From contig OU862916.1 in assembly GCA_917880885.1 (NCBI GenBank), positions 49,574,831-49,638,830 on the forward strand: DNA of 64,000 bases, in the 5' to 3' direction. The notes under the pieces were generated by a model, which saw only the letters and a program-made list of their open reading frames with translations, did no database searches and was not told the origin of the DNA. The position numbers and the translations under genes are program-made. Shown piece by piece: positions 10,111 to 21,065 of this stretch (the first letter of the stretch is position 1; each line of letters begins with the position of its first letter). The stretch is from Limnephilus marmoratus (Eukaryota; Arthropoda; Insecta; Trichoptera; Limnephilidae).

Positions 10111-10794
10111 TAAAATACACTTTAAAAAATCAATGCAACTTAATTCACATCAATAACAATTTAATTAAGAAGTTTGTAAAATTAATTTCTGGATAATAAT
10201 ATTAAATTTATTGAACGTGTTTTTAACCAGTATTCAATATCCATTCTTTTCAGGGTCAAATACTGAATAGTTATAAACATCGACACGAGCCAACACCAAG
10301 ACAAAGGGATCTCACCAAGACATCACACCACCACGACTGGAGGGTGGGTATCTAATTTGGTATACGTGTCGGCCGTTTGGGGGTGTTCTCTGGGCGTCGT
10401 ACCCTTAATTAAACCCGGGCTCTATTACGGCGTCCGCCGATTGGCTGTCCACGGGGGGCGGGCGGGAGAGGAAGGGGAAAGGGTGGAGGAAAACTGCCAG
10501 GGAAATCTCAGCTTATTTAGCAGAGGCTGATTGCCCAAAGGATCTCTCGGCTCGGGGGAGGGAAACTCCCTACCTATATCTTCATCTAGCTTCCATGTGG
10601 AGGTATTCTATGCACCATTTCTTGGTTAAATTTATAATCTAAGACTCTTGAAGTTATATGATAGGCAATGAAAATTAACACGATAAAACCAATATTTTAA
10701 GGAATACACGTCTTTATATATTCATAACTTATATTATTGAAAAATAGTGTAAAGTTAAGGTTAGAAGCAGCCTAACTTTGCACCATCACACAAA
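10111..10794. other. No gene; GC-rich unsourced block at 10300-10610
   Basis: 10300-10610 is GC-rich and contains GATTGGCTGT (a CCAAT-box-like site) and G-rich runs. It has no match to local repeats and no long frame. The sides are AT-rich. Confidence 0.35.
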
Positions 10795-10984
10795 TATTAG
10801 GTCCTTACATATGAAATTGGCGTTTTGCCGTACTGGCAACTTTGATCTCAAATATCTTCTCTTTGGTTAGGAATTCCAAAATCAAATTTATACAGCTATT
10901 TACTCATGTATTTGTGTTTCGAAAATTATAATTAATTTGTTTTTTCCTTAATTGTTTTTTTTCTTTGCGTCACTTGGTTTACAA

Positions 10985-12003
10985 AATGCGATTTTACGGG
11001 GTGGTTTGACATCACAAAAGGTGTTAAACAAGGTTGCGTAATGTCGCCGTGGTTATTCAATCTATATATGGATAATTGTATGCAAGAATTGAAAGAGATG
11101 GGATTGGGCGCGAAATTGAGTAATCTGGAAGTATGTTGCCTGTTGTATGCTGATGATGCGGTGCTGATATCTAACAGTATGAAAGATTTACAGTCTCTCG
11201 TATCAAGGATGAACGAAGTATGTATGAAGAATGAGTTAATGATGAATGTAAGTAAGTCTAAAGTTATGGTGTTTGAAAGAGAGAGTACGAAAACAGTATG
11301 TAATATAGTTGTGAATGATGAATACTTGGAGCAGGTGGATGAGTTCGTTTATTTGGGAAGTATGTTTACGAGAGATGGGAAGGCTGATAGAGATATTGAA
11401 AGAAGGGTGAATGCAGGTAACTCTATTAATGGAGGACTGAACGCCGTTGGCACCAACAAAAAACTGTCCAAAGACGCGAAACTAGCCGTCCATAATGGAG
11501 TACTGGTACCTACCCTGATGTATGGCAGTGAGGCATGGAACTGGCAGAGGAAGGATGAAAGTAGACTGAACGCTGTAGAAATGAGATCCCTGAGGGGTAT
11601 GTGTGGTAAAACCATGTATGATCGTGTGAGAAATGTGGAAATCCGCAAAGAATGCAAGGCTGATGTAAGCGTAATGAGTAAGATCAAGAAAGGAACGCTC
11701 CGATGGTTTGGGCATGTGGAGCGAATGAACGAGGAAAGGAGTATAAGGAGAATATATGACGCAAATGTGAATGGAAGAAGAAGTCGGGGACGCCCGAGGA
11801 AGACATGGCACGACCAAGTGAATCAGATACTTGAGTCGGGCCATGTGAAGAGTCGGAATAATAGAAGAGAATGTATGAGACGATGTATGAATGTGAACGA
11901 GGCAAGGAGTGTGTGCCAAGATCGAGTTGTTTGGCGGTCCGTCCTCTCTGCCTACCCCTGCGGGGAAACGGCGTGATGGTTAGTTAGTTGGTTAGTTAGT
12001 TCT
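10985..12003 (+). mobile_element. RTE-clade LINE, 5'-truncated copy inside mariner
   Basis: The LINE fragment begins within the reverse transcriptase and ends with a short 3' region and a GTTAGTTAGTTGGTTAGTTA tail, as is usual for RTE elements. The upstream boundary, at about 10980-10990, abuts the mariner leader. It is 5' truncated: the endonuclease and first half of the RT are missing. Other relics of the family are at 42285-42467, 56263-56797 (minus) and 60580-60735. Confidence 0.85.
11041..11976 (+). CDS. RTE-type reverse transcriptase, C-terminal 311 aa
   Basis: This is a partial pol protein of a non-LTR retrotransposon, which would copy element RNA at a nicked target. The frame is open upstream of the ATG: WFDITKGVKQGC at 11006-11040 is the normal continuation, so the ATG is internal. 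RT domain B/C blocks are present: MSPWLFNLYMD (1-11) and the catalytic YADD at residues 36-39. FVYLGSMFTRDGKADRDIER lies near 100-120, followed by the RTE C-terminal region with RWFGHVERMNEER and GRRSRGRPRKTW. It is intact to its stop, unlike the copies at 56281 and 60580, so it is the youngest of the four. It cannot be autonomous because the N-terminal endonuclease is absent. Confidence 0.9.
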   Translation: MSPWLFNLYMDNCMQELKEMGLGAKLSNLEVCCLLYADDAVLISNSMKDLQSLVSRMNEVCMKNELMMNVSKSKVMVFERESTKTVCNIVVNDEYLEQVDEFVYLGSMFTRDGKADRDIERRVNAGNSINGGLNAVGTNKKLSKDAKLAVHNGVLVPTLMYGSEAWNWQRKDESRLNAVEMRSLRGMCGKTMYDRVRNVEIRKECKADVSVMSKIKKGTLRWFGHVERMNEERSIRRIYDANVNGRRSRGRPRKTWHDQVNQILESGHVKSRNNRRECMRRCMNVNEARSVCQDRVVWRSVLSAYPCGETA

Positions 12004-12404
12004 TGCAAGGGAAAAAATTCAACTCCAATGGGGCAGTCAAAACCGCCTTCAAAGATTTTATTGATTCCCGTCCGAATGGTTTTTTTAGTAAAGGGATCGA
12101 TGAACTGCATATGAGATGGCAAAAGTGCATAGATGCAATGGTACATACTTTGATTAAATAAATATATTATATTAACAAAAAATCGACTATATGTTCCTCT
12201 CATACAAAACGCCAATTTCATATGTAAGGACCTAATATTATAAATGGATTATTAATATTTTGATTATATTCAAAGTCTAAAAGCTAACACTTTTCATTGA
12301 ACTTAAATTCCACGACGAAGATTTTGGGATCATTTAAAAAAAATACCATTTTAGATGATATTCGAGCTCTGAAATATATTTCAGTTAGTCATCATATATA
12401 TACA

Positions 12405-13033
12405 GTCAGCTAAGGTATGGGGGCTCCATCAAAGCCAAAGTAAAGTTAGCCTCCCACAAAGTGGGCGTACTGTACAGGGCCCGCAGATACTTTAATAGTA
12501 CACAACTGCTAACCCTGTACAAATCACAAGTGCACCCCACGGTTGAATTTGGCAACCACCTCTGGTCTGGAGCTCCAAAATACCTGAAAAATAACCTCGA
12601 CTCTGTGCAAAAACGGGCGGTCCGCTTAATAGATTCTCACATCTTAACAGACGGATTGCAATATTTAGAGCACAGGCGTCGAGTGGGAATGCTATCCATA
12701 TTCTACCAGTATTACAACTAGCGTCATTGATCCCTTCGGCACCGGTGCATAGTCGGGAAACACACCAAACGCGTGTCCAATATTTGTACACATTTGACAT
12801 TTGTCACATGAGAACGGGTCATTTCTTCGACTCGTTCTTGTGTTCAACAGCTCGGTTGTGGAATGATTTGCCGGCATCTGTGTTTCCTCCTTCCTACAAC
12901 ATGGGTCTCTTCAAGACCAATGTTCATTCCTTTCTCTCCTTAAAAAGACTCTCCTCACAGAATCCCAGATGACACAGGCCCTGAGGGAAATTATTTTCCT
13001 CAGGGCCTCCTGTGTGGAGTTAATGTAAAAAAA
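12405..13033 (+). mobile_element. LINE-K, 5'-truncated 3' end
   Basis: It matches the last third of the LINE-K ORF at 49703-51277 on the opposite strand. The fragment runs from the GSIEARVKLAS region through YRARRYFNSTQLLTLYKSQV to the stop. An internal deletion near 12718 puts a stop after QYYN. The 3' tail holds the hairpin AGGCCCTGAGG...CCTCAGGGCCT (12976-12986 with 12998-13008), then GTGTGGAGTTAATGTAAAAA. 12238-12404 upstream has no recognisable feature. Confidence 0.85.
12461..12972 (+). pseudogene. LINE-K pol C-terminus, broken
   Basis: It is a relic of the region after the RT in LINE-K. Two overlapping frames (12461-12721 and 12727-12972) together span what is one frame in the 49.7-51.3 kb copy; a small deletion separates them. 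Recognisable strings are TVEFGNHLWSGAPKYLKNN and, in the second frame, TARLWNDLPASVFPPSYNMG. No catalytic motifs are included. Confidence 0.85.
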
Positions 13034-13044
13034 AATACACAGAT

Positions 13045-13350
13045 TGTTAACGGACGTACTGGACTTACTTAAACCATTGTGATGAAATTTTGGTGGCTGG
13101 TGACATTTTAGTTTTTTTTCTTTCTAAAAAAATTAAAAAAATTCAGTAGATTAGGGGCGGAGTGAGGGGTTGGGCGGTTTTTCGGTTGAGTGACCACTAG
13201 CCAGTAGCCAGTGGTGACATGTGGAAGATTTATTAATTAATTTTGTGAATTTGAAGAAACAAAAATTGAACAAAAAGTCACCGGAGGCCAAAATACCATT
13301 TATATTTATTACTCCAAATAAACTCAGGAATCACGGACTGAAGTAAGCCA
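13045..13350. mobile_element. Family D foldback MITE-like element
   Basis: The left part GGACGTACTGGACTTACTT...GAAATTTTGGTGGCTGGTGA is mirrored by GTCACCGGAGGCCAAAATAC...CACGGACTGAAGTAAGCC. The arms are about 70 bp and imperfect. The loop contains GTTGGGCGGTTTTTCGGTTG, also seen at 34805-34850. It sits directly behind the LINE-K poly-A tail. There is no coding sequence. Confidence 0.55.
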
Positions 13351-13777
13351 ATAACATCCCTTATCACCCCGAATAGATGGAATTAGATGATTTAAAGCCC
13401 AAAATCGCAAAGTAACAGCATTTAACTGTCGAATTATACAAGTTCCTGTTTATTCAACAAAATCTACACTAGCGACGCCACCGACAGCAAAGTTAAGCGT
13501 GTCGAATTGTAACTAAAATATGAGCAATAAAACCGAATGGTTCACAGTTGTAGCGCTCATCAAAATCGCTGTCATCAAAAAGTGTTAAATAATACGTAGT
13601 GGAGATGTTATAATATTACAATCTAGTCTAAAGTACTAGATCTAGTGCGTAGGTTCTACGTTCAGTTAGTCCAAGGCGGTATTAGTACGGAAGGGGTGAT
13701 TAAACCGGGGGTATTTATGTACGGAAGAGAAGGATTTTACTTAATAAAACTTCCCCTGGAACGAAATACGGCACTCA
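13351..13777. other. No gene seen
   Basis: Unassigned sequence, moderately AT-rich, lacking long frames. Confidence 0.3.
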
Positions 13778-13912
13778 AGAAAAGTTTATTATAACTTCGT
13801 GAAGTTGTTTTTTTAATAAAATGAGATGTTTGCAGGCATCTCTTCGCGGGACGTAAATGTGATACGAAAATGAAGAGGCTGATTATAATATTTTATAACT
13901 TGACGTATAAAA
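13778..13912 (-). mobile_element. Inverted copy of the 9663-9787 insertion
   Basis: AAAAGTTTATTATAACTTCG through GCATCTCTTCGCGGGACG to TGATTATAATATTTTATAAC is the reverse complement of 9663-9787 with few differences. The two copies lie 4 kb apart in inverted orientation. Nothing is recognised in 13913-14128. Confidence 0.6.
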
Positions 13913-14128
13913 TACGTCGTAAAAAGAGAGCTGTATAATTTATCATCTCAGAATTGTTAAAGCAGTTAAAATTAACGATTTAAAAAAGGCTTTCATGATT
14001 CTACGCCTAATCAATAAGAATTACGTAAAATCATCAAGTAGTAACAAACAGAATCCACAACTTTATTGATTAGAATAAATTATAACCGACACGCATTCCC
14101 ACCCAATGAAATAAATTATATACTTTTA

Positions 14129-14656
14129 CTAGCTGATCCGGCGAACTTCGTACCGCCTCAGAATCAAAAACTGTTGTCAACTTATTAGCTGAATTGATCT
14201 AAATTGTTTCTCCCTGCGTATACCGTACTTTGATCTAAATTGTTTCTCCCTGCGTATCCTTTCCCCTCTCGCGTTCCCTCTCCCCGCTCCACTTCTCCCC
14301 TTCCCCCGTCCCGCTAACCCCCCTTCCTGAATTTCTTTCCCCCCCCCCCCCCCCCTTCCCCCCCCTCCCTCCCCCCCCCGCCCCCCTCCCCCACCCCCCG
14401 GTTCACAGTTCAATATTATACCCCTTACAATATTGCTGCAGTTCTTTCAAAATAGGAGAATTCGTTCCATACAAAATGTATGGGGAAAATAATTTTCTTC
14501 GGAGTGGAACACCCTTTACTTTTAGGGGTATGGAAAATAGATGTTGGTCGATTCTCAGACCTACCAGATAAACACACAAAATTTCATCAAAATTGGTCCA
14601 GCCGTTTCGGAGGAGTATGGTAACAAACACCGTGACACGAGAATTTTATATATTAG
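14129..14656 (-). mobile_element. Non-autonomous Helitron, 528 bp
   Basis: On the minus strand it starts A|TCTAATATATAAAATTCTCG and ends GGATCAGCTAG|T, with TC...CTAG termini between A and T. The 5' part includes CGAAACGGCTGGACCAATTT, common in insect Helitron-like repeats. The inside holds a duplicated AATTGTTTCTCCCTGCGTAT block and a C/T-rich tract ending in a run of mostly C (14336-14400) related to the purine tract of the 433-894 copy. The glycine/arginine-rich frame at 14177-14413 is an artefact of that tract. Confidence 0.7.
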
Positions 14657-15825
14657 ATTACTTTTTTCACATCTTGGAATTCGATCAGCGAACCGTGTGA
14701 TTTCTTTTACTGCATTTCCATTGAAACGGCAGCCTAGTTTACTCGCTATTGAAAACGCCTTTAAAACTCAGTAGATTCAATCATAAAGTTTTAATTAACA
14801 ATGCATCTTGTTCAAAGATGTAACTTAACTCTGATAATAAAACAAACTAAAACCTAACACAATTATATGTATATTGATATATGATTCACGTTTTAAATTT
14901 CCGGCAAGACGCTGAAAATTTTTTAGCAAGAGTCTTAGGTGTTTAAATTAAAGATTTTCCATCAAGCTAACCACGCCCAAGTTTAATTTTAAATCCTCAG
15001 TAAATAGAGCCTTCCCGGAGAATATTCCAACCCTTTCTCCGGCGCTCGCCACGCCCCATGTTTTAATTACTCCCGAGTGAAAATTGCGGGAAAATTTTGC
15101 GGGAAAATCTGGCGTCCAATGGCGTCGCGGCTTCGTTCGCAGCGAATGTTTTAAGCGGGAATTTTAATTGGGGAGACTCTTCCCTTGATTGCCGCGCCAA
15201 TGAAAACCCCGAGAAAATTTTAATTACTAGCCGAGAGGGGAAGCAGAACGAAGCGCGCAGAATCAAGCCATGAAAATGATTATTATTGCCTCGAGTCTGG
15301 GTTTAATTAATTCCGCTTTTCTTTATAGCCGCGGAAAATTTGTATAGCGGGCGAGTGCTTTGGACAGGCAGTGGGATGGAGTGATAATTGTTCGGTGGGA
15401 CGAACTTCATCAACCAATGGAACGCGGCGGAGCGTTTAATTAGTAGGCGTGAACCAATTAATGCGCAGAATCGGTCAATTACTTTAATGAGAAATTTAAT
15501 GAGCGCTGTTAGAAAGTGTGGGTCTGCCTTAATTGCTTTTAGAAGTGTCGCGTCGCTAAACAAAGGGGAGTAACTTCTAGTCGGTTTACAGTTTACATCT
15601 CAAAAACGTTAAAAATTCGTTAATACGCAGAAGTGTAGCAGTGATTTTTCTCGTAAATATTATATTAACGGTATGTAATGATAAATATTACACGAATAAC
15701 TTTTCGAACGCTTGTTTTTGACAATTCAAAAAAATATTTATAACATGAGAAACTTATCAAGTTAAGGTACATACGAGTATTATGACAGAATTTTCATAAT
15801 ATTAATATTAAACATTATTTATTAC
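14657..15825. other. No gene; GC-richer unsourced block at 15000-15580
   Basis: Within 15000-15580 the sequence repeatedly contains GGGAAAATTT and TAATTA-type strings with GC-rich spacers and belongs to no local repeat family. Frames on both strands (15063-15266 minus, 15303-15563 minus, 15388-15573 plus) overlap each other and show no recognisable domain. Confidence 0.3.
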
Positions 15826-15914
15826 ATTGATTGAATTTCAACAAGCAAATCGACTCAACAGTAACTTAAGCGTAATCTACATATATTTGGTTTCGTCATT
15901 TATGCCTGTAAACA

Positions 15915-16040
15915 ATTCAAAGATCTTAGCATTTTCAAAACACCCACTTTTTGTTCGCAGTATTCTGGAATATGCATCCCAGGTGTGGAACCAGGCTACG
16001 CAGTACATAAAAAAATATAATTGAAAGCATCCAAAATATT
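15915..16040 (+). pseudogene. LINE pol fragment (post-RT region)
   Basis: VRSILEYASQVWN, encoded near 15950-15992, matches the conserved post-RT block of Jockey/CR1-type LINEs; compare VRPHLEYCSQVWN in the ORF at 42892-45096. Only about 40 residues are recognisable before a stop at 16022. It is an old fragment. Confidence 0.6.
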
Positions 16041-16816
16041 TAAGTTTACAAATCAGTTATTATAACTTACATATATTGTAATTTTGAAAGTATTATATTG
16101 TAATTTTATAATCATTTTGGGTGGAGTCAGGTAGTTTAAAGATAAAGCAAATATAAGTTTTGTTTTTATTAAAATAAATAGTTTTATATGCAGGAAAAAA
16201 AATAGTAAAACGCATTTGTTATTCGCTTTATGAAAATTTATTTTCAAATATGTAGATTTGATTATATTATTAGATTAGATAAAAATTCGGACTTTTCAAG
16301 TAGATCTTTCACAAATGAATTAAGTTTTCTCATTATTCATCATATTAACAGTTAATTGAGTTTTCATTTAAAGATTATAATAAAGTATTGACCCTGTTTG
16401 ATTATTCACTTGAAACTGTCTCACAAAGTGTTTTGCAGATACTTCTCTTTGTGAAAATGCAAATCTTGAGCGCCGTTTTTGTGAAATGTTTCACGTTCTG
16501 AAAAAAGTTAAGTTTAAAGTTACATGACTCATGGAATGAAATAGCCGATAAGTTAATATATCTTATGTATACAAAAAAGAGTGTCTGTAGTGGGCGGGCG
16601 GACACCGGGTTTTGATTTTTTTAATGTTAATCTACAGTTTATTTCGAGATTGATGAAATTTAAGTTTAATTTAAGGTGACTATCTAACTGAGACTTTGAA
16701 AAACCACCTCAATCCCCTGTTCCCACCCCTTAAAGCAGAATTAAGGTTCGTCTTGATGAAATTTTGCACACGATCAAAATAAGAGGAAAATTACTGACTA
16801 CGTCTGATTTCGAATA
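16041..16816. other. No gene seen; AT-rich
   Basis: Strongly AT-rich. TTGATGAAATTTTGCACACG at 16753 resembles a Helitron internal segment, but no ends are found. Confidence 0.3.
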
Positions 16817-16848
16817 ATTTCAGCTAGCGGGGACTAGCTGAAATTATA
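16817..16848. repeat. Perfect 13-bp hairpin
   Basis: TAATTTCAGCTAG, then CGGGGA, then CTAGCTGAAATTA. Both arms contain CTAG, the Helitron 3' terminus. It may be two Helitron ends abutting head to head, or a chance palindrome. Confidence 0.5.
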
Positions 16849-16920
16849 GCTTTCTAGGTTTCTACTGAAAAAATCTATCTTCTATCGATTTATCTATCTA
16901 CCTTCCTCTCTATTTATATA

Positions 16921-17417
16921 TCTATAAATAAAAATTAATCGCTGAAATGTATGCACGCGCGTAACTTCCGAACGAATGCATCAAATTTAAAAAAAAAAAT
17001 TGTGTTCGTTATTGTCAGGACAAGGTTGGTATAAAATTACTGGTGAGCTCTGGCATTATGAAATTTGTATAAAAATTACCTGTTTGAAAACTGAATGTAC
17101 TGGTACTGCATGAACGGAATACTGGAGGGTGGAGGGTAATCGGGTAGGGGGTCGCGGGAGGGGGGAGGGGAACCAGGGAGGGGGAAGGGAAACCTGAGAG
17201 GGGTAGAAGAACTCGGGAGGTGGTTCGCGGGACGGGGAAAGGGGGGAGTGGAGTGGGGAGAGGGAAGGTGGAGGAGGCGGAGTGGGAATGCGAGAGGGGA
17301 AGGGGACGCGGGAGAGGAAGGGGAGGCGAAAGGGAACAGGATGAATGGGAAAAGACACGTAGGGAAAAACAATTTCTTTATTAAACGGCATAGCAACGCA
17401 TACGGGGTACCAACTAG
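16921..17417 (+). mobile_element. Non-autonomous Helitron, complete (497 bp)
   Basis: It opens A|TCTATAAATAAAAATTAATC and closes GGGGTACCAACTAG|T. It shares GTGTTCGTTATTGTCAGGAC and GGTGAGCTCTGGCATTATGA with the 433-894 copy, and likewise has a long G/A-rich tract (17120-17340). The CTGTTTGAAAACTGAATGTA segment is shared with 21470 and 48866-49287. The proline/serine-rich minus-strand frames are artefacts of the tract. Confidence 0.75.
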
Positions 17418-17464
17418 TTTATAATAATTATGCGTATATGTATGTATATATGTATTTTTTTCTT

Positions 17465-17545
17465 CTTCGCCCTTTAGGTGATTTTTCACAAAAACAGCGC
17501 TATATAAATCATCCAAGTATTATTATTATTCATTAATAATTTTTT
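17465..17545 (+). mobile_element. LINE 3' tail with (ATT)n
   Basis: GGTGATTTTTCACAAAAACA, GCGCTATATAAATCATCCAA and (ATT)n form the same 3' end as at 23110-23175 and 35790-35870. Only the tail is present. Confidence 0.5.
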
Positions 17546-17839
17546 GGTGCATAAATTGGTATAATTTTACAATAAATACAAGCTTTTTTTTATAAAAACA
17601 TCTAAAAAGTAAAGAATAATAAATATAATTAGCAGATTAACCAGAAAAATCCCACGTAGGCAACGCCACTTCGCGTGTAAATTTGTGAGTTTTTAAAACA
17701 GTTAGAATTTTACTCATATACATAGGTGCATTACCTTTGTAGAGATTAAAAAATAAAAAAAAATAAATAAAAAATAAAAACAGTGTTTACTGAATTACAA
17801 TTCAAACGACATGTTAATAAGGGTTAAAAATTTGAAAAG

Positions 17840-17988
17840 TTACATCAGGTCAGATGTTACAGCAGGTCCGATGTTACAGCAGGTCAGATGTTACAGCAGG
17901 TCAGATGTTACAGCAGGTCAGAAGTTACAGCAGGTCAGTATTACAGCAGGTCAGATGTTACAGCAGGTCAGATGTCACAGCAAGTAAA
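17840..17988. repeat. Minisatellite, 17-bp unit, about 9 copies
   Basis: Tandem copies of TTACAGCAGGTCAGATG with few changes (for example CCGATG, AGAAG, TCACAG). They are highly similar to each other, so the expansion is recent. The surrounding frame at 17888-18184 merely reads through it. Confidence 0.9.
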
Positions 17989-18594
17989 TGTTTGTATCAG
18001 TGATATTTATCGAAGGCTTTATTACATTTTTATATTAGCTGTAGGAGGATATATTTTTACATTCAATTTCTGTAGTCTTATAGAGAGCATTATAAATTTT
18101 TGGTGCAATAAAATACGCAATTCTTTGCGCAAGCCTAGTTTTTACACAGTGGAACTTCAAATACATTATTTAACCTATTACTAAATTGGTTTTCATTTTT
18201 TGTAAAAAGAATATTTCGAGAAAATATATATTTGAAACATTGTATGCAGTAATTTTTTCTTATCTCTGATAATTCAGCTTCTTGGAATAATTGCAGAGAG
18301 AGGGAAAAAAGGAAAAAAGGGGTAAAAGGATTAAATTAATACTTACAATCATTAATAAATTATTTACAATAAATTACTATTTAATTTTACTATTTAGTCT
18401 CTTCAGAAAGGAGGAACCTGGTAAGATTATTAGATTATAAAATGCTCTGGCATAAATAATTAATTAATAAAAGCATTAAAAACAAGATAAGAACATCATG
18501 AAATACAAAGGAACCAAGAACAGGGAAAATGAGAAAATAAGATAGAGAATAGTTCCACAGATCTCACAAGAAATCGTGTCCATTTCTTATTGTA
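17989..18594. other. No gene seen; AT-rich
   Basis: AT-rich with A/G homopurine runs near 18295-18325. No repeat family is assigned. Confidence 0.3.
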
Positions 18595-19110
18595 TGCACA
18601 TTTAGCCGGACCAGGCGGACCAGGCAGGTAGCGGGTACCTAACGAGGCCCATAACGTCAATCCTAGAAACGACAGACGCCAACGCAAAAGCTAATTATGA
18701 ATTTTCTCAACCGGCAGGACATCTCATTAATGGCGGAGTGCTCGGCGCTATCAGAGACGCCGGATCGCGGAGCCCATGAGCAATGTGAATCGGTTTTATG
18801 TAAAACACGCCTCGCCACCGGCATTCCTCGATTCTTTCCTCATCTTATATTCACGAAACAATACTTGTTCAATCACTCACGGGCCGCTGAGGCTGACGTT
18901 TCATCACGCTGCGCGCATGGTCTGATTTCCCAAATGGGAATAGATGCGCGCGCACCGGCCTAATGGGCGCGCGCACAATGCGTCGATAAGGTGTGCGTTC
19001 GAAATTCAAATTTTCCCCGCCAGGTGACAGCCACCCGAAGAGGACTTTAATGCGAAGCGGGAAATTGTAAAAATGAAATACGACCGTGAAATTTTGCAGG
19101 TACGCACTCA
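18595..19110. other. GC-richer unsourced block
   Basis: It has CpG-containing sequence with CGCGCGCACC and GGGCGCGCGCACAATGCG near 18940-18980. No repeat match and no recognisable coding domain. It is a candidate conserved noncoding element. Confidence 0.3.
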
Positions 19111-19354
19111 TTTGTAATGCGCGTAAATAAGTACCTATGCACTTACCAAAAAGTATGCACAAAGGAATTATTTTTAAAAATATGCACGTAAAATAAACTG
19201 TTTAAAAAATATCTATTAGTACGTATTTATGAACATCGTTTTAACAGAGGAAGACACCAAGTTCAGGAACGTTCCAGTTCAGGAAACCACCATTCAAAAT
19301 CGTGTTGTCGTTTGAGATAGTTTTACGTATGTTTAGTAACTATCCGCAAAACTA

Positions 19355-19697
19355 TCAATTTGGAAGGCTGGCATGGGTGACATTTGTTGAATAACCAACA
19401 TCTCTGCCACAAGTGACCTCAAGTGGTTCGCTACGTTCAGTGACTTAGCAGGGGTGCCCGGGTTCACGGGGTGAGGTGTGTCTGGATCTTGGCAGCGGAT
19501 GCATCTGCTCGGCATCTGTGGCAGGCCGGATTGGGAGAAACCTTTAGATCTCTACAGCACTACTCTCTTGGAACATCGTGTTGAGCCGAGAGGGTTGAAT
19601 TTATACGTCCTTCTGGACACACTGACCTCCAGATTCCCACCCACATACCTTTATCCTTCTCAGAACTTTCTATCCTTCCTTTTTTAAAAAAGCCCCC
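19355..19697 (+). mobile_element. SINE-B copy lacking its 3' tail
   Basis: ATAACCAACATCTCTGCCAC, GTGACTTAGCAGGGGTGCCC, GGTTCACGGGGTGAGGTGTG and ACACTGACCTCCAGATTCCC are SINE-B blocks in order. The shared LINE-K tail is missing; the copy ends in an A/C-rich stretch. Confidence 0.7.
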
Positions 19698-20029
19698 CTC
19701 TTTACGTTTCTTTTTCACTTGCATCACAACTCAAGCAAAGTAGGGGTGCCATTACAGCCACCTTCGAGTATTTTTGTTATTTTGTTAAGTAATTTGCCTA
19801 TAAACCAGGAGCTTAGGATTTAGGCAGATTTCCTTTAGCTCAGGTGTCAGAATTTTCATTAATGGAAAAGGGAAACTAAATGTATAATATGAAAGACATA
19901 CTTAATTAATAATGTCGAGTACATACCAATTTACGCTTAATGACTATTATAGAAATGACAATAAAGAGTTAGTACACGTAGATACCAGATGTTTCATGTT
20001 AAAAAAAAAAAAAATTGCAGAAACTTCTA
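19698..20029. other. No gene seen
   Basis: Unassigned sequence with a 13-nt A run near 20002. Confidence 0.3.
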
Positions 20030-20275
20030 GCTCCTCGTTTGCCACATTGGCGGTCTTTCCCGCGATATTAGGCGAGTCGGTAAGGCAGGTCTCCCCGCGT
20101 GCGTAGGTCCTCTCTACTTATTGGTTGCAGATTTGCAGAGCCAGTATTTCAGTTCCCGTTTTTATAGCCCCGCGAGTGATTGACATTGAATGAAGGCTGA
20201 CGGCTCGCGGACCAAGATGGCGGACGTGGCGGGAAACGCGGCGTTTGAAAATCGAACATTTTTAAATGTTTTAAC
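20030..20275. promoter_or_regulatory. GC-rich block with a YY1/Pho-like site
   Basis: CCAAGATGGCGGACGTGG near 20210-20227 fits the AANATGGCGGC consensus of YY1/Pleiohomeotic. It lies in a small CpG-containing block flanked by AT-rich DNA. AAGATGGCGGAC recurs near 23661. Whether it acts as a regulatory element is an inference. Confidence 0.25.
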
Positions 20276-20856
20276 ACACAAATCACAGCGTCACTTGCGC
20301 TTGCCTACAGGACACATTTATCCAAACAATGAATAAATGTAATTGGAAAGCTCTAGGGGAGGCCATAATCCAAAAATGGAAATACATTGGGCAATGATCG
20401 TAATAAAATAGTGTGAAAATGCTTACCTAATACTGAATGGAATAGAATTTTGGAGCGAACAGTATTTACCGATCAAAAAAAAAATATTTCAATGAAAATG
20501 TAAAAGTTCTTCAATTAATGTAAAATTTGGAATAAATTTTAGACAGGAAGAGCTGTTTTTCAGAACGCCAGAACTCGCACTGCGAGAGCTTTGAAAGATT
20601 ATTTTAAGTGTAAAAAAAATAACCCGGAAATAAAATGTTTTTTAAAACTATAATACATTTAATTTCAAAAATCTTTTAATATTTTTTTTCATTTGAATTT
20701 CAGCTTGACCGGATGTTGGGCAGTGGGATAATTTCCACTATCCACTGTAGCATTCAATCAATTGATTGAAAGAAATTTAAAATGAATTGAAAAATACGTC
20801 GTACTGTCTTTATCTATATTTTTCAAATCGAAATTAAAGGCAGTAAAACTAATAAT
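20276..20856. other. No gene seen
   Basis: AT-rich, without frames or repeats recognised. Confidence 0.3.
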
Positions 20857-21065
20857 GGGGTGTTTCAAAAAAATTTTACATTTCGTCAAATATTTCAAGG
20901 TAATTCTCATGTTCTGTGTACGTTCTATCCAAGTTTTTTTTAAAATTATATCATTAAAGGGCAGTTTCATAAAACTGGAATAATCACAGAACTAGTTTAG
21001 AACTTGACAGCGTGATAATAAACTTCAAATATTTGATAAATTATTCAAAATTTTTGAAACAACCC
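20857..21065. mobile_element. Family E foldback element, second copy (209 bp)
   Basis: It begins GGGGTGTTTCAAAAAAATTT and ends AAAATTTTTGAAACAACCC. The inside matches the arms at 1922-2015 and 2420-2524 (TCAAATATTTCAAGGTAATT and ATAATCACAGAACTAGTTT). This copy is uninterrupted and shows the element's natural size. AT lies next to both ends, but no convincing duplication is seen. 21066-21469 is AT-rich and unassigned. Confidence 0.6.

Larger units (their letters stand above)
10797..12235 (+). mobile_element. mariner-family element, split by an RTE insertion
   Basis: The terminal inverted repeats begin TTAGGTCCTTACATATGAAA (10797) and are mirrored to 12235, with the TA target duplication at 10795-10796 and 12236-12237. 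After the RTE tail, 12010-12165 encodes the end of a mariner transposase. The string DSRPNGFFSKGIDELHMRWQ is characteristic of mariner C-termini, with a one-base loss near the stop. Only about 0.4 kb of mariner remains around the RTE, so the first and middle parts of the transposase, including the DDD catalytic core, are deleted. The element is non-functional. Confidence 0.85.

Noticed and set aside
11349..11919. Minus-strand frames opposite the RTE ORF (up to 145 aa)
   Set aside because: The plus-strand frame has clear RT motifs; the minus frames are shadows. The same shadows appear opposite 56281-56676.
16817..16848. Transcription terminator hairpin
   Set aside because: The context is eukaryotic and no transcription unit ends there; both arms contain a Helitron-like CTAG, so it is kept only as a repeat.
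17840..17988. CRISPR-like array
   Set aside because: The repeats are contiguous 17-bp units without spacers, in a eukaryotic context. It is a minisatellite; likewise 5430-6056 and 30158-30325.
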